Source: Brasilonema sp. UFV-L1 (GTDB lineage: Bacteria > Cyanobacteriota > Cyanobacteriia > Cyanobacteriales > Nostocaceae). From it: a stretch of DNA of 64,000 nt. Made by a program: the position numbers and the translations under genes. Below the pieces are notes generated by a model that saw only the letters and a program-made list of their open reading frames with translations, ran no database searches and was not told the origin of the DNA. Positions 45,810-55,000 of the stretch are shown here, piece after piece. The stretch lies in NCBI RefSeq assembly GCF_012912105.1, contig NZ_QMEA01000001.1:1-64000 (forward strand), written 5' to 3'. Each line of letters begins with the position of its first letter. Positions within the stretch are counted from its first letter, which is position 1.

Positions 45810-46328
45810 ATGACAGTCAATTCTAAAAGCACTATAGTTCAACCAGGTCAGGGTTCCACATATTTGTTTTGGGGTGACTTGTACACTTTTTTGGCTGTGG
45901 GAGAAGATACAGGTGGAGCATATTCCTTAACCGAGGTCATACTGCAACCGCAAAGCATAACACCACTCCACATGCATGACCAAGCAGACGAAGCGCACTA
46001 CATTCTTGACGGGGAGGTTGAGTACCAACTTGATGAGAAAACTATCGTTGCAACTCCAGGAACCTTTCTTCAATTGCCCAAAGGTCAAAGCCACGGTTTT
46101 AAGAACAATGGGTCAAAGCCTGCTAAAATGCTAATACACGCCACACCAGCAGGACCTGAGCAGTTTTTTGCAGAACTTGGACAGCCAGTACACTTACCAA
46201 TAAACGAAGAAGAAATACGCAGTCTCAGTCAACCACCAAGTCCTGACGAAATTGAAAAAGCTATTGAACTCGCTACGACAAAGTATGGGACAAAAGTTGT
46301 GACTCTTACTTCTAGTTCTGGCAGTTAG
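45810..46328 (+). CDS. Cupin domain protein
   Basis: A 172-residue single-cupin protein starting at ATG 45810, which has GGAG seven bases upstream; an ATG at 45789 is less likely. Cupin motif 1 is seen as PLHMHDQADEAHYILDGE (two His and a Glu for metal), and motif 2 as GTFLQLPKGQSHGFKN, supplying the third His. The C-terminal tail is helical and polar. Such proteins can be dioxygenases, isomerases or binding proteins; the activity is not readable. The next genes on the other strand are unrelated. Confidence 0.85.
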   Translation: MTVNSKSTIVQPGQGSTYLFWGDLYTFLAVGEDTGGAYSLTEVILQPQSITPLHMHDQADEAHYILDGEVEYQLDEKTIVATPGTFLQLPKGQSHGFKNNGSKPAKMLIHATPAGPEQFFAELGQPVHLPINEEEIRSLSQPPSPDEIEKAIELATTKYGTKVVTLTSSSGS

Positions 46329-46342
46329 AGTTGAGTTTTTGC

Positions 46343-46438
46343 TTAAGCATACGCTGGACTAGCGTAAATCAGCACCCATAACCAGGCAAGAACCAAAATC
46401 GCGAGCAATCCCAATATACGGAGTAGGATTTTTTTCAT
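46343..46438 (-). CDS. 31-residue small membrane protein
   Basis: An ATG-initiated frame of 31 codons encodes a basic start (MKKILLR), one strong hydrophobic helix (ILGLLAILVLAWLWVLIY) and a tail ASPAYA that resembles a signal-peptidase site right before the stop. It begins 53 bp after the LCP gene on the same strand and may share its transcript. The ribosome-binding site is weak. The bias towards a single helix is typical of small thylakoid or regulatory membrane proteins, but I recognise no family. A degenerate signal peptide is an alternative. Confidence 0.5.
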   Translation of the reverse strand: MKKILLRILGLLAILVLAWLWVLIYASPAYA

Positions 46439-46491
46439 AAGCTTGCCATTTGTGAGCAGTTAGTTGCTTAGCACTAACTACTCACAACTCA

Positions 46492-47940
46492 CTACTTCCA
46501 ATCCTTACCAATCCGGATTGTGATATCTGATTCTAGATCACCAGTGGCTGACACTTCAACATGACCTAAACCTAACATTTGCTGTAATTGTTCTCCTGCT
46601 TGTCGGTTTCCTTTTTGGACAATAATCTTAGTTTCACTTCGGTCATCAGACCAATCTGGGACAGCGTAAGCTTTCGCAAATCCTTGCTGTTTGAGACGAT
46701 TGAGAACCTGTTGAGTCAGTTGGGGTTTTTTGGAAGCATTCTGAATAGCAATTTTGAGGCTAGTGGGTGGTTTGGCAGTTGAGGACATACCTCCTATTGT
46801 GACTCCAGCATAATCCTCAAGTAAGTCAACTCGCCCAGTGAGATCTAACCAGTAGCTATCGGGATCTTGACTCAGACGGCTGAAAATTCCAGGTAATATG
46901 GTCATCTGGTAATTATCTCGCTCTAAGTTCAAGCCAAAGTTGACCAGTGCCATCATTTCTTCTAGTTTCAGGTTCGTGTCGAAGTGTCTTCGCATGACGC
47001 GAATCAGTTGAGGCAATCTGGATAAAACAGTAGGACTATTTAGGCGATCGCGCAATCCGTTAAGAAGTGTTTGCTGTCGCTGGACTCTTTCCAAATCGCC
47101 CATTGCTGGTTCGCGAAACCGCACAAATTGTTCTGCTTGTTCGCCATTCAATGTTTGCCAGCCGTTGACTAAGTTAATCGAAAATTGTGTCGTCGGATCT
47201 TTGGAAACCATTGTTTTAGGAACAAAAACTTCTACTCCACCCAACTGATCCACTAGGCGTCGTAATCCACTGGTGGAAATGCGAATATAGCGGTCAATCG
47301 GTGCATTACTGAGAGTACGGCTGACAACCCGCGCCGCCAAGACTCGACCTCCTTCGGCGTTGGCACCAGATACCTTTGTTAATCCTTTTTCTGGAATAAC
47401 TGTCATGGTATCTTTGGGAATAGAAAGTACCCGGATTGTTTTGTTGCTTGGGTTAAGTCGTATCAGCAGTATTGTATCGCTATGACCTGCAAAACTTTCT
47501 GGAGAACCATCTACACTCTTGGGTACTGGCTCAATACCCATGACCAAGATATTCATTGGTCGAGTCAGACGATATTGTGAAATGTTACTCCATAACTCCC
47601 CTGGTAGAGGTGTTTTTTGCTCTTTTGAGCTTAATGCTAATTCTTCATCTGTTCGATCTATGTCACTCCATAGGGGAGTCCAAAGTGCCAGACTCGATAC
47701 CAACAAACCCGACAAAGTGGTTCCTGTAACAACTGTCAGTATCCAAAAGAGCCATCGAGGCATGGCTAATCCCAGCCGATGGTATAGTTGGCTGGGAATA
47801 GAACCCGTAGATACGAAGTTACGGGAAGTCTTTTGTTGCTTTGTGACGACTACCCCATTTGGGGATTTTTGTAATTGACTTGATGTACTCTTATGTTCTT
47901 GACTTGCTACTTGTTTAACCACAATACTCTCCCCACTCAT
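46492..47940 (-). CDS. LytR-CpsA-Psr (LCP) family glycopolymer ligase
   Basis: A 482-residue envelope protein. It has a cytoplasmic tail, one membrane helix (about 62-88), an extracellular LCP domain (about 125-290) and a C-terminal LytR_C domain (about 385-480). LCP marks include NILVMGIEPVP, GHSDTILLIRLNP, VLSIPKDTMTVIP (Lys where Arg is usual) and FVRFREPAMGDLERVQRQQ. Such enzymes transfer lipid-linked glycopolymers onto peptidoglycan. The divergent neighbour is manC, which makes GDP-mannose for such polymers; a 31-residue ORF follows downstream. Confidence 0.92.
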   Translation of the reverse strand: MSGESIVVKQVASQEHKSTSSQLQKSPNGVVVTKQQKTSRNFVSTGSIPSQLYHRLGLAMPRWLFWILTVVTGTTLSGLLVSSLALWTPLWSDIDRTDEELALSSKEQKTPLPGELWSNISQYRLTRPMNILVMGIEPVPKSVDGSPESFAGHSDTILLIRLNPSNKTIRVLSIPKDTMTVIPEKGLTKVSGANAEGGRVLAARVVSRTLSNAPIDRYIRISTSGLRRLVDQLGGVEVFVPKTMVSKDPTTQFSINLVNGWQTLNGEQAEQFVRFREPAMGDLERVQRQQTLLNGLRDRLNSPTVLSRLPQLIRVMRRHFDTNLKLEEMMALVNFGLNLERDNYQMTILPGIFSRLSQDPDSYWLDLTGRVDLLEDYAGVTIGGMSSTAKPPTSLKIAIQNASKKPQLTQQVLNRLKQQGFAKAYAVPDWSDDRSETKIIVQKGNRQAGEQLQQMLGLGHVEVSATGDLESDITIRIGKDWK

Positions 47941-48204
47941 CCACTCCCTAAACGTAATCTTAATGCAAGCTATGAATCTTGCCCGTGAATAACGTCACCT
48001 AAAGTCTGAAGTCTTAAGTGTAAATTTTTCATCTTAGCTTTCTTTGACAACAAGCTCCTAGAGTCACTCTATATCTTTATTTTCACGCTTTTTTGCCGTA
48101 CATCTGTGTCATCTCCTCTGACTTGGTTCAAGCATCTTTATACTTCATTACTTTGATTTGTCACAGTACACTTGTAATGTTGTTTAGTAAGTTTTACTGA
48201 CCTC

Positions 48205-49269
48205 ATGACTAGAGCATTGTTCCCTGTTATCCTTGCTGGTGGTAAAGGAGAGCGTTTTTGGCCCCTGAGTCGTCAAAATCGACCTAAGCAATTTTTGAAT
48301 CTTGATGGGACGAATAGAAGTCTCCTACAAGCAACTGCTGACCGACTGTTGACACTTGCAGGCGGTTGGGACAATTTATGGGTAATCACTTCTGGTCAGA
48401 TCGCGCAAGGAGTTAAAGAACAACTACCACAACTGCTATCAGACAACTTACTTGTTGAATCGCAAGGAAGGGACACTGCAGCAGCAGTTGCTTGGACCAG
48501 TTTGGAAATTCAAAAGCGTTACGGAGATGATGCTGTTATTGGTTTTTTCCCTGCTGACCACTGGATTGCTGACCAAGAAGCATTTGTATGCACTATCAAC
48601 GCAGCTACAGAGCTTGCAACAACTCAAGCGGCTATTGTTACACTGGGCATTAAGCCTACGTTTCCATCAACTGGTTACGGCTACATTGAACAAGGTGAAA
48701 AGATTGGTAGATTTAATGACTTGCCAGCTTATCACGTCAACCGTTTTACTGAAAAGCCTGACCGTCAAACGGCAGAAAGTTTTCTCTCTACAGGACGTTT
48801 TAGCTGGAATAGCGGTATGTTTGTTTTTCGAGCGGGTGTTGTTCTGGCAGAACTGCACAAATACGCTCCAGAAATTATTGAACCGATAGAAAAGTATGGT
48901 CCTGATATCTACCAAAAGCTACCTAAGAAAAGTATAGACTATGCTTTGATGGAAAAGACAGATATTGCTTATGTTTTGCCAGCAGAATTTGGTTGGGATG
49001 ATTTGGGAGATTGGAATGCGATCGAGCGTTTACTGAAAAAAGAAGGCACTCCCAACGTTGAATTGGCGACTCATGTCGGATTGGATACACAGGGATCTGT
49101 TGTCTATTCCACAAATGATGAGGATGTGATTGTGACCATTGGGTTAGAAGATATCGTCATTGTGCGCGATCGCAACGTTACCCTGATTGTCAAAAAAGAC
49201 CGTACCCAAGAAATTAAGCAAGTCCTCAAAACCTTACAAGGCGATCCCCGATTTGCTGACTTACTTTAA
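48205..49269 (+). CDS. manC: Mannose-1-phosphate guanylyltransferase
   Basis: A 354-residue nucleotidyltransferase. The signature ILAGGKGERFWPLSR (about 9-23) with PKQF, then FFPADHWI and FVEKP-like FTEKPD, place it with ManC/Cps2-type GDP-mannose pyrophosphorylases. The reaction is mannose-1-phosphate + GTP to GDP-mannose, used for exopolysaccharide and glycosylation. It is the pyrophosphorylase alone, without the fused isomerase domain of longer ManC proteins. It is divergent from the LCP gene across a 264-bp region. Confidence 0.92.
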   Translation: MTRALFPVILAGGKGERFWPLSRQNRPKQFLNLDGTNRSLLQATADRLLTLAGGWDNLWVITSGQIAQGVKEQLPQLLSDNLLVESQGRDTAAAVAWTSLEIQKRYGDDAVIGFFPADHWIADQEAFVCTINAATELATTQAAIVTLGIKPTFPSTGYGYIEQGEKIGRFNDLPAYHVNRFTEKPDRQTAESFLSTGRFSWNSGMFVFRAGVVLAELHKYAPEIIEPIEKYGPDIYQKLPKKSIDYALMEKTDIAYVLPAEFGWDDLGDWNAIERLLKKEGTPNVELATHVGLDTQGSVVYSTNDEDVIVTIGLEDIVIVRDRNVTLIVKKDRTQEIKQVLKTLQGDPRFADLL

Positions 49270-49714
49270 AACTTAAAACCCTTGGCAGAGGCGCATTAGG
49301 TGTATCAACCAGTATAACTTTTGTGTCTGTTATTTCATTTGAACAATTATGCAAATCAGTCGTTATGAGCCTCTAGCCAAGAGCATGGCAATAAACTGCA
49401 TTATTGCTCGAGAAAGGTGGATTTCTGTGTACAAAAGATTTTTATTTCCCCATCGTCTAATAGACGATGGGGATTTCTGCTTAAATCACTTGACATTCCC
49501 ATACCCAAAAGGAATGGGATTCTTGGACTCAAAGTGCCTCTTTCAGTTGCCCTACTTAAGGTCTTACACTCTGATGTACCTAGTCTTGCAACTAGCTTCT
49601 CAAGCGTTAGTTTCCGTGTGCCCCACGGTACTGAACACAATCATACCACAGCACTGATAATTGCTCTTTTCCTGTTCTGACTACATCCTTTTGCTCTTAC
49701 GGTTCAATAAAACT
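49270..49714 (-). mobile_element. Possible IS200/IS605-type right-end remnant
   Basis: A 12-bp perfect palindromic stem, CCCCATCGTCTA (49448-49459) with TAGACGATGGGG (49461-49472), lies beside a second stem (CATTCC/GGAATG, 49494-49516). On the minus strand the segment from about 49640 to 49440 resembles the structured right end of tnpB elements (GAAGCTAGTTGCAAGACTAG, then TGTAAGACC and paired hairpins). No transposase or TnpB frame is left. The assignment rests on memory of such ends and is uncertain. Confidence 0.35.
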
Positions 49715-51361
49715 ATGTTTCTCACCCAAACTGTTCCTCGTCAAAGAGAAATTCTTGAAGTCCTGCTTCGTAATGGTTGGGACTATATGCGACGACTCCT
49801 GACTGGAGGAAAAGCCGATGAACCTCAGCTACCCACACCTGCTGTTTTAAAAAATATTTTGGTGGATTTAGGACCAGTTTACATCAAGCTAGGTCAGTTA
49901 ATGTCTACCCGTCCAGACCTACTGAGTTCAGCATACATAGACGAATTATCAACACTACAAGATGAAGTACCGCCAGTTTCTTGGGCGGAAGTAGAAGTCG
50001 TTATTCGTAAACAGCTAAAACGTCCTTTAGAAGAAACCTTCGCCACAATAAATGCTATCCCAGTTGCAGCAGGCTCGATTGCTCAGACACACAAAGCTAC
50101 ACTTGCAAATGGTCAAGAAGTTGCTCTTAAGGTGCAACGTCCAGGAATAGATATCACTGTTCCCCAGGATATTGCCTTAATTCAAGGTATTGCCGATTTA
50201 GTCGCTCGTACCGAATTTGGTCAGACTTATGAAATCAAATCTATAGCTGAAGAATTTACCAAAGCCCTAGAAGCAGAGTTAGATTTTACAACAGAAGCAG
50301 GCTTCACCGACCAGTTACGACGCAATTTATCCCAGAGTCGCTGGTTTGATCCCACACAACTCGTCGTTGCTGAAATTTTCTGGGATTTAACCACAGCAAA
50401 ATTACTCGTGATGGAGTGGCTAGACGGAGTTCCCTTGTTGTCAGCAGATTTTAGCCTCGACAAAAATGGCAAAGATCCAGCCGAAGAACGCAAAGCAATT
50501 ACGACATTACTGTTTAGAGCTTTCTTTCAGCAACTGTATATTGATGGCTTCTTTCACGCTGATCCCCATCCTGGAAACTTATTTTATCTCAAAGATGGTC
50601 GCGTTGCTCTTTTAGATTGTGGCATGGTGGGAAGGCTTGACCCCCGTACACAAGGCATATTAATAGAAATGTTGTTGGCAATTGTAGATCTGGATGCGAG
50701 GCGGTGTGCTCAGTTAACTTTACAACTGGCGGAGTCTACACAGCCAGTGATTATGGTTCAACTAGAAAATGATTATGACCGGATGCTGCGAAAGTATTAC
50801 AACTTAAGCGTAGCGCAACTTAATTTCAGTCAAATTATCTACGAACTTCTGCAAATCGCCCGTAACAATAAAATCCGCTTGCCCAGTAACATGGGTTTGT
50901 ATGCCAAAACTCTGGCGAACTTAGAGGGAGTCGCACGGGGATTTAATCCAGAGTTGAACTTTATTGATGAAATTCAGCCATTGCTGACAGATTTGTTTCG
51001 CCGACAGTTGCTTGGGGATACTCCTGTGCGATCGCTCCTCAGAACAGCTTTAGATCTCAAAAGCCTCTCTTTACAATCTCCTCGACTCCTAGAGGTACTG
51101 CTAGAACGAATTACCTCAGAATCTTTACAATGGAATTTATCAGTGCGAGGTTTAGATAGCTTACGCCGAACCACAGATGATGCTGCAAATCGTCTTTCTT
51201 TTAGTATCTTAGTCGGTTCACTGATTATGGGTGCAGCAATTATTTCTAGCAATGCACGGACTTCAGAGTTATCTTTTTTAAGCAATGTGTTGTTTGCTAC
51301 TGCTAGTTTGTTGGGGCTTTGGTTAATTATCAGTATTTTGCGCTCAGGACGACTACGTTAA
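49715..51361 (+). CDS. AarF/ABC1/UbiB family protein kinase-like protein
   Basis: A 548-residue atypical kinase. I use ATG 49715 (MFLTQTVPRQREIL); an in-frame TTG at 49661 is unlikely. Family marks are the KxGQ motif (GPVYIKLGQLMSTRPDLL), the Ala-rich nucleotide loop VAAGSIAQTHKA, the catalytic-like FFHADPHPGNLFYL and the DFG-like LLDCGMVGRL. Two C-terminal membrane helices (about 495-545) anchor it. UbiB/ABC1K proteins support quinone and prenyl-lipid metabolism, in cyanobacteria plastoquinone and tocopherol-related. The gene appears monocistronic. Confidence 0.92.
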   Translation: MFLTQTVPRQREILEVLLRNGWDYMRRLLTGGKADEPQLPTPAVLKNILVDLGPVYIKLGQLMSTRPDLLSSAYIDELSTLQDEVPPVSWAEVEVVIRKQLKRPLEETFATINAIPVAAGSIAQTHKATLANGQEVALKVQRPGIDITVPQDIALIQGIADLVARTEFGQTYEIKSIAEEFTKALEAELDFTTEAGFTDQLRRNLSQSRWFDPTQLVVAEIFWDLTTAKLLVMEWLDGVPLLSADFSLDKNGKDPAEERKAITTLLFRAFFQQLYIDGFFHADPHPGNLFYLKDGRVALLDCGMVGRLDPRTQGILIEMLLAIVDLDARRCAQLTLQLAESTQPVIMVQLENDYDRMLRKYYNLSVAQLNFSQIIYELLQIARNNKIRLPSNMGLYAKTLANLEGVARGFNPELNFIDEIQPLLTDLFRRQLLGDTPVRSLLRTALDLKSLSLQSPRLLEVLLERITSESLQWNLSVRGLDSLRRTTDDAANRLSFSILVGSLIMGAAIISSNARTSELSFLSNVLFATASLLGLWLIISILRSGRLR

Positions 51362-51379
51362 AACAGTGACCAGTGACCA

Positions 51380-51618
51380 GTGAAGGAGTCAGGAGGAGCC
51401 AGCGCCGGGGTGAGGCAGCGCGGTCTTGGGGGTTCCCCCCATGAGCGACTGCCGAAAGGGTTTCCCGACAGCCAGGCGTCTGGCATTCAGGAGTCAGGAG
51501 TCAGGAGCGGAGCCACCAGCCTCCGGAGCTCCGGTCAGAATAAAAGAGTTAATTGATTCTTCTATTCTGAATTCTGGATTCAGCAATACTGAATACTTCT
51601 TCAAACTGATAACTGATA
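51380..51618 (+). repeat. Modular dispersed repeat, extended copy
   Basis: The right part (51491-51618) is identical to 43493-43620. The left part adds a GC-rich core (GTGAGGCAGCGCGGTCTTGG and AGGGTTTCCCGACAGCC) related to the central insert of 28552-28760, then a second set of CAGGAGT heptamers. So this locus joins two modules seen separately or nested elsewhere. Confidence 0.85.
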
Positions 51619-51650
51619 ACTGTTAACAAGACTTACGCAACATCGCTATC

Positions 51651-51712
51651 AAACCCGGTTTCTTCTTTGTATTTGGTTGTAAAACAGAGGATTTTTGCTA
51701 GAAACCGGGTTT
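51651..51712. repeat. AACCCGGTTT-type inverted repeat element
   Basis: AAACCCGGTTTCT (51651-51663) and AGAAACCGGGTTT (51700-51712) form a perfect 13-bp inverted pair separated by 36 bp, preceded by GACTTACGCAA (51630-51640), a common start of such elements. The rest of the gap up to the large kinase gene (52038) is AT-rich with no recognised gene. Confidence 0.7.
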
Positions 51713-52038
51713 ATTTGCATATTGAAGCTGGAAATTACGGTTATTGGATTTGATGCATATAAGAAAATTAATGTCAATCTGTAAAAGATAATTAATATTA
51801 ATAGCAAGTATTCATACCTCAGACAGATTTTTATAACATATGTTTAGTGAGGTGTTGGAAATTCGTTATAGTTTATACGACATATCTTATGCACCTACCT
51901 GTCGCACTGCAAAGTTTCTTTCTGGCGTCACTATATTGGTATGCTTTTTGTGTAGAAACGCCATTGGAACTGATAGCAAGTCGTAGTAAAGATAGTAGTA
52001 AAGATAATTGATATAGATTTTCATGCCCCTGCGCCGCC

Positions 52039-55000
52039 ATGTCCACCGAACAGTTAACCAGAGAAAGCGATCATTTAGATTTAAAACAGTTACTCAAAAC
52101 GCTGGTAGCTGTTAAAAAAGGTGACTTTTCTGCACGTATGCCAATAGACCAAACTGGTATGGCAGGAAAAATCTCTGATACGCTCAACGATATTATTGAA
52201 CAAAATGAGCGGCTAACAGCAGAGCTACAAAGAATTAGCCATGTTGTTGGTAAAGATGGCAGAATTAGTGAACGCGCTTCTTTAGGAAATGCTCGTGGTT
52301 CTTGGTCAGATTGTGTGAATTCTGTCAATACACTAGTGACAGATTTGGTTCAGCCGACAGCGGAAACAGCGCGTGTGATTCGGGCTGTGGCAAATGGGGA
52401 CTTATCCCAGGCGATCGCCCCAGAAATAGAAGGTAGACCTCTCAAAGGAGAATTTCTGCAAACAGCCCAAATGGTCAATACAATGGTAGGGCAGTTAAAC
52501 TCGTTTGCCAGCGAGGTGACACGAGTCGCGAGGGAAGTAGGAACTGAAGGAAAGCTGGGAGTGAAAGCAGATGTTCCCGGTGTCGCTGGAACTTGGAAGG
52601 ACTTGACAGACAGCGTGAATTTAATGGCGGGAAACTTAACCGCACAAGTTCGTAATATTGCTGAAGTCACGACGGCTGTGGCAAATGGCGATCTCTCGAA
52701 GAAAATTACTGTTGATGTCAACGGTGAAATTCTGGAGTTGAAAAACACGATCAACACAATGGTGGATCAACTCAATTCCTTCGCGTCGGAAGTGACGCGA
52801 GTCGCCAGGGAAGTGGGAACCGAAGGAAAGCTGGGCGTACAAGCAGAAGTGCAGGGTGTGGCGGGAACTTGGAAAGACTTAACTGATAACGTGAACTTGA
52901 TGGCGGGTTCTTTAACCGCGCAGGTACGGAATATTGCTGAAGTGACGACGGCGATCGCCAACGGTGATCTCTCCAAAAAAATTACTGTTGATGTTAGAGG
53001 TGAAATTCTAGAACTTAAGAACACCATCAATATCATGGTGGATCAGTTGAGTTCCTTCGCGTCGGAAGTAACACGAGTTGCAAGAGAAGTCGGATCTGAA
53101 GGAAAGCTAGGCGTACAAGCAGATGTCAAAGGTGGTGCTGGTACGTGGAAAGATTTAACCGACAGCGTGAACTTCATGGCGGGTTCCCTAACAGCGCAGG
53201 TACGGAACATCGCTGAAGTGACGACAGCTGTCGCCAATGGTGACCTCTCCAAAAAAATCACCGTTGATGTCAAAGGCGAAATTCGAGAACTCAAGAATAC
53301 CATCAACACAATGGTAGATCAACTCAACTCCTTCGCAGGTGAAGTGACGCGGGTGGCGAGGGAAGTCGGTGCAGAAGGAAAGCTGGGCGTACAAGCTGAA
53401 GTACGAGGCGTTGCTGGGACTTGGAAAGATTTGACTGATAGTGTAAACTTCATGGCAGGTTCCTTAACAGCACAAGTGCGGAATATTGCCGAAGTGACCA
53501 CGGCTGTAGCAACAGGTGACCTCTCGAAAAAAATTACTGTCGATGTTAAAGGCGAAATTTTAGAGCTGAAAAATACCATCAACACAATGGTGGATCAACT
53601 CAGTTCCTTTGCATCGGAAGTGACGCGAGTTGCTAGGGAAGTGGGAACCGAAGGAAAGCTGGGTGTACAAGCAGATGTTAAAGGTGTTGCTGGTACATGG
53701 AAGGATTTGACCGACAGTGTGAACTTTATGGCGGGTTCTTTAACCGCGCAGGTACGAAACATTGCTGAAGTGACCACAGCTATAGCAAACGGTGACCTTT
53801 CTAAGAAAATCACCGTGCAGGTGAAAGGCGAAATTTTGGAGTTGAAAAACACCATCAATATTATGGTGGATCAGCTCAACTCCTTTGCATCGGAAGTGAC
53901 GCGGGTGGCGAGGGAAGTCGGTGCAGAAGGAAAGCTGGGCGTACAAGCTGAAGTCAAAGGCGTTGGGGGTACTTGGAAAGATTTAACTGACAGTGTAAAC
54001 TTTATGGCGGGTTCCTTGACAGCGCAGGTGCGAAATATTGCCGCAGTCACCACCGCTGTCGCAACAGGTGACCTCTCGAAGAAAATTACTGTTGATGTCA
54101 AAGGTGAAATTTTAGAGTTGAAAAACACCGTTAACACAATGGTAGATCAACTTAATTCCTTTGCATCGGAAGTCACGCGGGTGGCGAGGGAAGTGGGAAC
54201 AGAAGGAAAGCTGGGCGTGCAAGCCGAAGTACGAGGTGTTGCAGGTACTTGGAAAGATTTAACCGACAGCGTGAACTCGATGGCAGGTTCTTTAACCGCG
54301 CAGGTACGGAATATTGCCGAGGTGACGACGGCTGTGGCAAATGGTGACCTTTCTAAGAAAATTACTGTTGATGTTAAAGGTGAGATTTTGGAATTGAAGA
54401 ATACCATCAATACAATGGTGGATCAACTCAATTCTTTCGCATCAGAGGTGACGCGAGTCGCCAGAGAAGTGGGAACAGAAGGTAAACTAGGTGGTCAAGC
54501 ACAAGTTGTCGGTGTAGCGGGTACCTGGAAAGATTTGACTGACAATGTGAACTCGATGGCGGGGAACTTGACGGCACAAGTGCGAGGTATTGCCAAAGTT
54601 GTGACGGCGGTTGCGAATGGAGACTTAAAGCGGAAACTCACACTCGACGCCAAAGGTGAAATTGAAACTTTGGCAGAAACAATTAATGAGATGATTGGTA
54701 CTCTGGCGACGTTTGCTAACCAAGTGACAACCGTGGCGCGTGAAGTGGGGATTGAAGGTAAATTAGGTGGACAAGCGAAAGTGCCTGGGGCTGCAGGAAC
54801 TTGGAAAGATTTAACCGACAATGTGAACGAACTGGCTGCGACTCTCACGACTCAATTGCGGGCGATCGCCGAAGTTGCAACTGCTGTCACCAAAGGCGAC
54901 TTAACACGCTCAATTTCTGTTGAGGCGCAAGGTGAAGTCGCCATGCTTAAAGATTACATCAACCAGATGATTGCTAACCTGCGAGAGACAACGCAGAAAA

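Noticed and set aside
49349-49680. Overlapping frames on both strands before aarF
   Set aside because: They cover palindromic hairpins of a probable element remnant; none has coding features.
52350-54848. Series of similar minus-strand frames of 87-135 codons
   Set aside because: Shadows of the 276-bp poly-HAMP coding repeats, repeated because the template repeats.
52486-54970. Regularly spaced repeats as a CRISPR array
   Set aside because: Units are 276 bp, contiguous, in frame and encode HAMP modules; no short repeat-spacer structure exists anywhere in the window.
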